A stretch of DNA of 37,681 nucleotides from Bacteroidales bacterium (GTDB lineage: Bacteria; Bacteroidota; Bacteroidia; Bacteroidales; P3): assembly GCA_024400495.1 (NCBI GenBank), contig JAKSMR010000023.1:1-37681 (forward strand). Direction: 5' to 3'. The translations under genes were made by a program, and so were the position numbers. The stretch's first letter is position 1. Every line of letters starts with the position of its first letter. This document shows positions 33,069 to 37,681 of the stretch, piece after piece. A model generated the notes under the pieces. It was given only the letters and a program-made list of their open reading frames with translations, was not told the DNA's origin and did no database searches.

Positions 33069-33498
33069 TGGGGATGCAACGGGGTTGGAAGGGCGTGTGG
33101 CACTTTGTCGCGGGACGAAAAGACGGAGGCATCGCGACAGGTGTCTCTTTTTGTTTGTAAGATGTTGTGAATGATGTGTTTTGTTGGTCTGGAGTGGGTG
33201 TGTGACATTCCCGAGTTCGTTTCTGAAAAATTGATTCCTCGCCACGAAAAGGCCTGTGGTATTCTTCCTTCTCGTCTGGATGAAAATGGTAGTCGACGAA
33301 ATTTTTCGGGAAATACTTGCATATATCAAGATTTTTTGCGTATTTTGCAGAAAAGTTGCATATGCTGGTAATTCTTTGTAATGAGTTGGTTCTCATTGCA
33401 AAAAAAAATGTGATGGGTTATTGAAGTTCACAACTTTTTTGAAAGAATTATTAAATAGTAAATCCATTCAACGACTAATAACAAAACAAAACATAACA

Positions 33499-34947
33499 AT
33501 GAAAAAACTTATTCTTTCCGTCGTTTTCGTCGTGATGGGATTCACCCTTTTTGCCCAGCAGTATGGCGACACTATCCACGGCAAGCAGCCCAACTATTAC
33601 TACAATTTCTGGTATGACGATTGGCGACATTCCATCCTCCCGACCGATACCGTCTACCTCGAGTGGGGGCAGATCGTGGATTCCTTCTATATGGCGGACG
33701 GAGGGGAACATATCGCGTTCCACTATGGGTGGATTACAAGGAAATCGGTTCATCAGGCCTTTTATAAACAGGGAGCGGCAGCTTCGTGTAGGCTAGGAGA
33801 CGGGGGTGAGATAACCTCGTCTTTCTATTCGCCCAAGCCGCTGAAGATTGTCGGCCTTGCGACAAACACAAAGACTTGTCCCAACATAGAGACCCTCACG
33901 GGCGAATGGTACGAACCCCACGACATGCCGGACTCCAACGAATATTTTGTCCTCTACGACGAGATAAATGGCGTCATGGTGCGCAAGAAGGCCCTTCCCT
34001 GGCACATACCCGAGAACTCAAGGTACATGAAGCTCGATCTTTACTACAATACGGACTATTATTATGTCGACTGCGAGAATCTTAAGGATACTTCCAGAAT
34101 CATACCGTGGTATGAATATTATTTCGATACCGCCGTCTATGTCTGCGACAGCTTCTTCCTGGGTAAGACCACCTACAGCTACTACAATTATCTCATCCAT
34201 TATTTCAGAACCGGCATCCCTTCCAATGCCCATACTCTGACCAGTATCGGTTACGTGAAAGCAGGCGTGTCTGACCCGATCTGTCCGGATTTCACGCTCG
34301 ATTACCGTTGCCGCAAAGGAGTCAACATCAACGACAACTCCCAGCCGTGGCAAGATGTGGCCATCAACTACTCCATCTTGATCTATCCTATCTTCGAGGT
34401 GGCCTGTCCCGAGTCCTACGGTCTCAGGGGGCGCTACATCTCCGGAGGCCAGTACCTTCTGGCATGGGATACCAGCCGCTATCAGACCTCGTGGGAGATA
34501 GCCTACGCCCCCGAAGGTACCCCTGTGGATGACGCCACCATCGTTGGCGCACTCTCGCCTCAGCTGCAGCTCAACGGACTAGACTCCACACAGACCTATC
34601 GCGTATGGCTGCGCTCTAAATGCGTCTACGACACCACCTACTACAGCGACTGGACCGACAGCATCCTCCTCTCTCCTGGCGGCCCTGTAGCCATAGGCGG
34701 CCTTGATGCCCTCCCCGATGGTGTCCTGCTCTTCCCCAACCCGGCTACGAACAGGGTGAGTGTGACCAGCAGCTCCCCCATCGAAGAGGTGACGATCTTC
34801 AACCTCGAAGGCGAGCAGGTTCTCCATCACAATGGCGGAAAGAACCCTACTGTCACCCTTGACCTCTCCTTCTTCTCCGCTGGCACCTATTTGGCGAAAA
34901 TCCATACCTCCCAAGGCTCCATCACACGCAAACTGGTGGTGCGGTAA
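33499..34947 (+). CDS. T9SS type A sorting domain protein with an Fn3-like domain
   Basis: 482 aa from the ATG at 33499, where the signal peptide starts (MKKLILSVVFVVMGFTLFAQ); an in-frame TTG at 33421 is rejected. The large N-terminal region (about 25-310) is unrecognised, rich in Tyr and Trp. A fibronectin-III-like segment at about 312-398 (YLLAWDTSRYQTSWEIAYAPEG, LDSTQTYRVWLRSKC) precedes the sorting domain (about 405-482): LFPNPATNRVSV, EEVTIFNLEGEQVL, SAGTYLAKIHT and a basic end KLVVR. It is likely secreted by the T9SS and surface-anchored or released. It is divergent from guaB, with the palindromic array about 430 bases upstream of its start. Confidence 0.88.
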   Translation: MKKLILSVVFVVMGFTLFAQQYGDTIHGKQPNYYYNFWYDDWRHSILPTDTVYLEWGQIVDSFYMADGGEHIAFHYGWITRKSVHQAFYKQGAAASCRLGDGGEITSSFYSPKPLKIVGLATNTKTCPNIETLTGEWYEPHDMPDSNEYFVLYDEINGVMVRKKALPWHIPENSRYMKLDLYYNTDYYYVDCENLKDTSRIIPWYEYYFDTAVYVCDSFFLGKTTYSYYNYLIHYFRTGIPSNAHTLTSIGYVKAGVSDPICPDFTLDYRCRKGVNINDNSQPWQDVAINYSILIYPIFEVACPESYGLRGRYISGGQYLLAWDTSRYQTSWEIAYAPEGTPVDDATIVGALSPQLQLNGLDSTQTYRVWLRSKCVYDTTYYSDWTDSILLSPGGPVAIGGLDALPDGVLLFPNPATNRVSVTSSSPIEEVTIFNLEGEQVLHHNGGKNPTVTLDLSFFSAGTYLAKIHTSQGSITRKLVVR

Positions 34948-35157
34948 GATCTCTCGAAAAAAAATGATGCGTCTATGTGCTTGCTTGAGAACACACGGAG
35001 AGATGACCAGGGAGATGGCCTCTAACGGAGAGCTCCTCCGGCCGAAGAGTCCGGCCTGGCTCTGCTTGCGGCTACAGCCCTGGGGGGGAGATGGCTTTTC
35101 GTGGAATTGGAGGTGATTGATCAATTCTTCTAATGCGAAATAAAAACTTATAATACA

Positions 35158-36258
35158 ATGAAACTGAACAAAATCCTTGTGCTTTGCATGGCACTCTTCG
35201 CTCTTGTGGCCTGTGGCGGCAAGAAGCAGACCATGACCCTTACCGTTCATCTCGACGACCAGAACTATGAGGGCAAGTATATCTATGTCAGCGGCAATAT
35301 GGGCGCCTATGCCGACTCTGCCGTCATCACCAACGGCGAAGCCATCTTCCGTACCGTGGTCGACGAGCCTTTTATGATGGCTGTCTTCACCCAGCCTTCC
35401 TACTACAGCAGCCGCTGTATCGCCGAAAACGGCGAGATCTATCTCGACATCTTCTCCGACTCCCTCTCGGGAACGCCTCTCAACAACGCCCTCGGCCAGT
35501 TCCAGCACAATGCCCGGCTGATTGAGTTCCAGCACCAGCTCGACGAGCTCTATGCCTCCTGGCGCCAGGCCGATGACCCCGAGGTCAAGAAAGCCGTAGA
35601 GGCTGCTTTCGATAGCGTCGAAGCCGTATATATGAACGAATCCAAGTCCCTCAGCGAGGCTCTTCTCGCCGAGCACGAGAACGATATCCTCGGCGCCTAC
35701 CTCGTGAGTGTGATGCTCGAAAACATCGAGTCCCTCGCCGAAGCCGAGAAGCTCCTCGAAGGCAAGAGTGCAACCGTCAGAAACTACCAGCCCGTGCAGG
35801 CTCGCATGGAGGTCCTCCAGACCCTTGCCAAGACCTCTGCCGGCACCAGGTTCGCCGACATCAAAGGCACCAGCTACCTCACCGGCGAAGAGACCACCCT
35901 TGCTGCCATGATCGAAGGCAAGGTGGCCTTGGTCGACTTCTGGGCCTCCTGGTGCGGCCCCTGTCGTCAGGAGATCAAAGAGAATCTCGTCCGCATCCAC
36001 AAGACCTATGCTCCTAAAGGCCTCGTGGTTGTCGGCATCGACGTCAACGACGACCCCGCCAAGCATAAAAAGGTCACCGAGGAGCTCGGCATCCAGTACA
36101 ACCAGCTCATCGACAACGTCGACAAGAACGCCTGCGAGATCTACGGCATCAACGGCATTCCCCATATCATGCTCGTCGACAAAGACGGCACCATCCTTGC
36201 CCGCAATCTCCGCGGCGACGCCATCGAGGCAGCCGTGAAGGAGGCGCTCGCAAAATAA
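35158..36258 (+). CDS. TlpA-like thioredoxin-fold lipoprotein
   Basis: 366 aa. The lipoprotein signal ends at L-V-A-C with Cys19. A beta-rich N-terminal domain (about 25-125) like the DUF4369 domain found in Bacteroidetes TlpA-type proteins precedes a helical linker and a thioredoxin domain (about 230-366). The thioredoxin domain has the active site W-C-G-P-C (Cys266, Cys269) inside VALVDFWASWCGPC and the cis-proline segment GINGIPHIMLVDKDG. It should act as a membrane-tethered periplasmic thiol oxidoreductase that reduces or reshuffles disulfides; the exact substrate is unknown. A 210-base GC-rich spacer with a G7 run (35082-35088) precedes it, and a set of stem-loops follows its stop. Confidence 0.9.
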   Translation: MKLNKILVLCMALFALVACGGKKQTMTLTVHLDDQNYEGKYIYVSGNMGAYADSAVITNGEAIFRTVVDEPFMMAVFTQPSYYSSRCIAENGEIYLDIFSDSLSGTPLNNALGQFQHNARLIEFQHQLDELYASWRQADDPEVKKAVEAAFDSVEAVYMNESKSLSEALLAEHENDILGAYLVSVMLENIESLAEAEKLLEGKSATVRNYQPVQARMEVLQTLAKTSAGTRFADIKGTSYLTGEETTLAAMIEGKVALVDFWASWCGPCRQEIKENLVRIHKTYAPKGLVVVGIDVNDDPAKHKKVTEELGIQYNQLIDNVDKNACEIYGINGIPHIMLVDKDGTILARNLRGDAIEAAVKEALAK

Positions 36259-36260
36259 AC

Positions 36261-36385
36261 GTTCCGTTGACGAAACTCGTCGCAGGGAACACCTATGCCC
36301 TTCGTATAAGCAAAGGGTTGCGGCCGAAAGAGATCTATCGGAGGCGGCTGGTCTTTGATCCTGTCTCCTGATAGGTTTCTTTCGG
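36261..36385 (+). promoter_or_regulatory. Three consecutive stem-loops between the TlpA-like and outer-membrane genes
   Basis: First: GTTCC (36261-36265) with GGAAC (36286-36290), enclosing GACGA-AAC-TCGTC (36269-36281). Second: CCCTT (36298-36302) with AAGGG (36313-36317). Third and longest: 36324-36343 pairs with 36365-36385 over about 18 base pairs with two mismatches and one bulge, around a 21-base loop. Together they fill most of the 195-base spacer and could act as a terminator/leader or a structured mRNA element. Confidence 0.55.
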
Positions 36386-36453
36386 TCTCCATAATGCTGG
36401 GGAAGTCCAGCAACGGGTATAATCCCGCCATGCTCAGAAAAAAGCCATCAAGA

Positions 36454-37572
36454 ATGAAACGTATAGCCCTAGTCCTCCTTGTGCTCCTCGCCGGTTGGTC
36501 GGTAAAGGCGCAGGAGAAGTCCGAAAACGATGCCTTGCGGTTGGAGGTCGACGCCACCACCTTCTTCCGCGACGCCGAATATTTCATGCCGTTCACCAAA
36601 GGCTACACCATATCGGGATTCCGTCTCACCCCCGTGTTGCATTATCTCATGCCCTCCGACAAATTCTTTGCCAAGGCCGGCGTAATGCTTACCGGTGTTG
36701 CCGGCACCGAAGGCCTCTGGAAGGTGGAGCCTGTGCTGACGTTGCGCTATGTTCCCTCTTCCCGCTTCGTCATCCAGATGGGAACGCTCGACGGCTCCGA
36801 CCAGCACTATCTCGACGCCCCGATGTACGACCCCGAGCGCTATTTCATCGACTATAAGGAAGATGGCCTGCAGCTTATGTGGGCCGGCGACCATTGGATG
36901 AGCGACACCTGGGTGAACTGGGAGACCTTCCTCGAGCCCTGGACGGCAGATCAGGAGCGTTTCACCCTGGGGTCGAACAACATTCTCCTCTTCTCCCTCG
37001 GACGACACGAGCTGCAGATACCGCTAGTCTTCATGGGCAGCCATCGGGGCGGACAGTTCACCGCCCTCGACACCTGCATCGAGACGCTCTTCAACGAGCA
37101 GGTCGGCCTCGATCTCCAGCTTGTCAAGAAAGAAGGATATGACGGATCGTTGGCCTTCAGCGCCTTCTTCTTCCAGAACCAGTCGCCCGAACCCCATACG
37201 ATGTTCAACAAAGGCTGGGGAGTCTATCCTCGAGCCAAGGTCGGTCTCTCGTCCCCAGAAGGCCGCCGTTCTGGCTCTGTGACCCTAGGCTACTGGTATG
37301 GTGACCGCTACCAGTCGGCTCGCGGCAGCTGGCTCTATCAGAGTGTCTCGTGGCACAAAGCCGACTTCTCGCAGCCCGTCAGGCGTATGATCACGGGCAG
37401 CGTGACGTTCGTGCAGATGGGTAAGAGCAGCACTCGCTCCAGCGCCGCCACCTCGGCTTCCTGGAACCTCAGCCTCTCCGCCGACGCCTATTACGATCTC
37501 GACCTGAAGAAGACCGATTTCGCCATCGGCCTGATCATGAACTTCAAATGCCGCCAGTCGCTCTTGCAATAG
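36454..37572 (+). CDS. Predicted outer-membrane beta-barrel (porin-like) protein
   Basis: 372 aa from the ATG at 36454, where a signal peptide begins (MKRIALVLLVLLAGWSVKAQ); an in-frame TTG at 36355 lies within the stem-loop region and is rejected. The mature part alternates amphipathic strands and turns (VLTLRYVPSSRFVIQMGTLDG, LQLMWAGDHWMSDTWVNWETFLEPW, LLFSLGRHELQIPLVFMGS, GSVTLGYWYGDRY). The Trp/Tyr-rich strands and lengths fit a 14-18-strand outer-membrane barrel. No specific porin family is recognised. It is on the same strand as the TlpA-like gene, 195 bases downstream. Function is unknown beyond the likely location. Confidence 0.7.
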   Translation: MKRIALVLLVLLAGWSVKAQEKSENDALRLEVDATTFFRDAEYFMPFTKGYTISGFRLTPVLHYLMPSDKFFAKAGVMLTGVAGTEGLWKVEPVLTLRYVPSSRFVIQMGTLDGSDQHYLDAPMYDPERYFIDYKEDGLQLMWAGDHWMSDTWVNWETFLEPWTADQERFTLGSNNILLFSLGRHELQIPLVFMGSHRGGQFTALDTCIETLFNEQVGLDLQLVKKEGYDGSLAFSAFFFQNQSPEPHTMFNKGWGVYPRAKVGLSSPEGRRSGSVTLGYWYGDRYQSARGSWLYQSVSWHKADFSQPVRRMITGSVTFVQMGKSSTRSSAATSASWNLSLSADAYYDLDLKKTDFAIGLIMNFKCRQSLLQ

Positions 37573-37681
37573 ATGGCAGGTGGCTCATGGTGCAGACAAC
37601 AACTCTTAATAAAGGTGACCTCTAATAATTAGATTGAGATGGATTGCAGTTTATTTTTGAGCGATTCCGAGAGGAAGCGCG

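Larger units (their letters stand above)
32591..33498. other. 908-bp divergent spacer with palindromic array
   Basis: No gene was found. It holds the guaB promoter (32640-32670), a GC-rich hairpin-prone stretch (about 32755-32885), the 183-bp palindromic array (32886-33068), a TGTCGCG/CGCGACA inverted pair (33106-33112 and 33133-33139), and AATGAG/CTCATT arms (33380-33385 and 33392-33397) about 100 bases before the next gene. Confidence 0.75.

Noticed and set aside
37573-37681. Possible gene start at the right edge
   Set aside because: The last 109 bases are AT-rich and hold no convincing start, promoter or RNA; nothing can be called.

Overview
The window looks like a chromosomal segment from an uncultured member of the order Bacteroidales (phylum Bacteroidota). 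The evidence is a PorP/SprF protein beside a GldJ/GldK-type SUMF1 lipoprotein, several proteins with type IX secretion system (T9SS) type A sorting domains, a fused MurF-alanine racemase, a BspA-like leucine-rich-repeat surface protein, DUF2851, a chain of SurA-like peptidyl-prolyl isomerases behind guaB, and promoters of the Bacteroidetes type (TTG or TTTG, about 19-21 bp, TAnnTTTG). No rRNA, tRNA, CRISPR array, transposase or phage gene was seen.

Layout. 1-2148: an AT-rich pair of paralogous T9SS cargo genes lying between two exact copies of a 51-bp direct repeat. 2160-3188: two small lipoprotein genes, the second resembling the Bacteroidales radical-SAM-associated lipoprotein family. 3189-3964: a gene-free, repeat-bearing spacer. 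3965-6663: porP/sprF-like and gldJ-like genes, followed by a hairpin terminator. 6776-14326, plus strand: OstA-like protein, grpE, dnaJ, DUF2851 protein, murF-alr. 14328-20700, minus strand: outer-membrane barrel, BspA-like T9SS cargo, and a C10-peptidase homologue that has lost both catalytic residues. 20838-32590, minus strand: a long co-directional run that in transcription order is guaB, a two-domain PpiC isomerase, a SurA-like lipoprotein without PpiC, a two-domain SurA, a MoxR ATPase, an unknown periplasmic protein, panB, and a UvrD-like helicase with an exonuclease domain nested inside it. 32591-33498: a divergent spacer with the guaB promoter and a large palindrome made of 11-bp units. 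33499-37572, plus strand: T9SS cargo, TlpA-like lipoprotein, outer-membrane protein.

How the genes fit together. Most of the window serves the cell envelope: T9SS parts and cargo, LPS-transport-like OstA, peptidoglycan precursor synthesis, periplasmic folding factors and outer-membrane barrels. Housekeeping genes (grpE, dnaJ, guaB, panB) are interspersed.

Most worth a second look: the catalytically dead C10 protease homologue, the exonuclease nested in a helicase, the 183-bp palindrome of eight 11-bp units, the recurrence of 11-bp (and 22-bp) periodic arrays in four intergenic regions, the 51-bp repeats framing an AT-rich cargo cassette, and a T9/G9 tract in the panB leader. No complete new defence or secretion system can be shown from this sequence alone.
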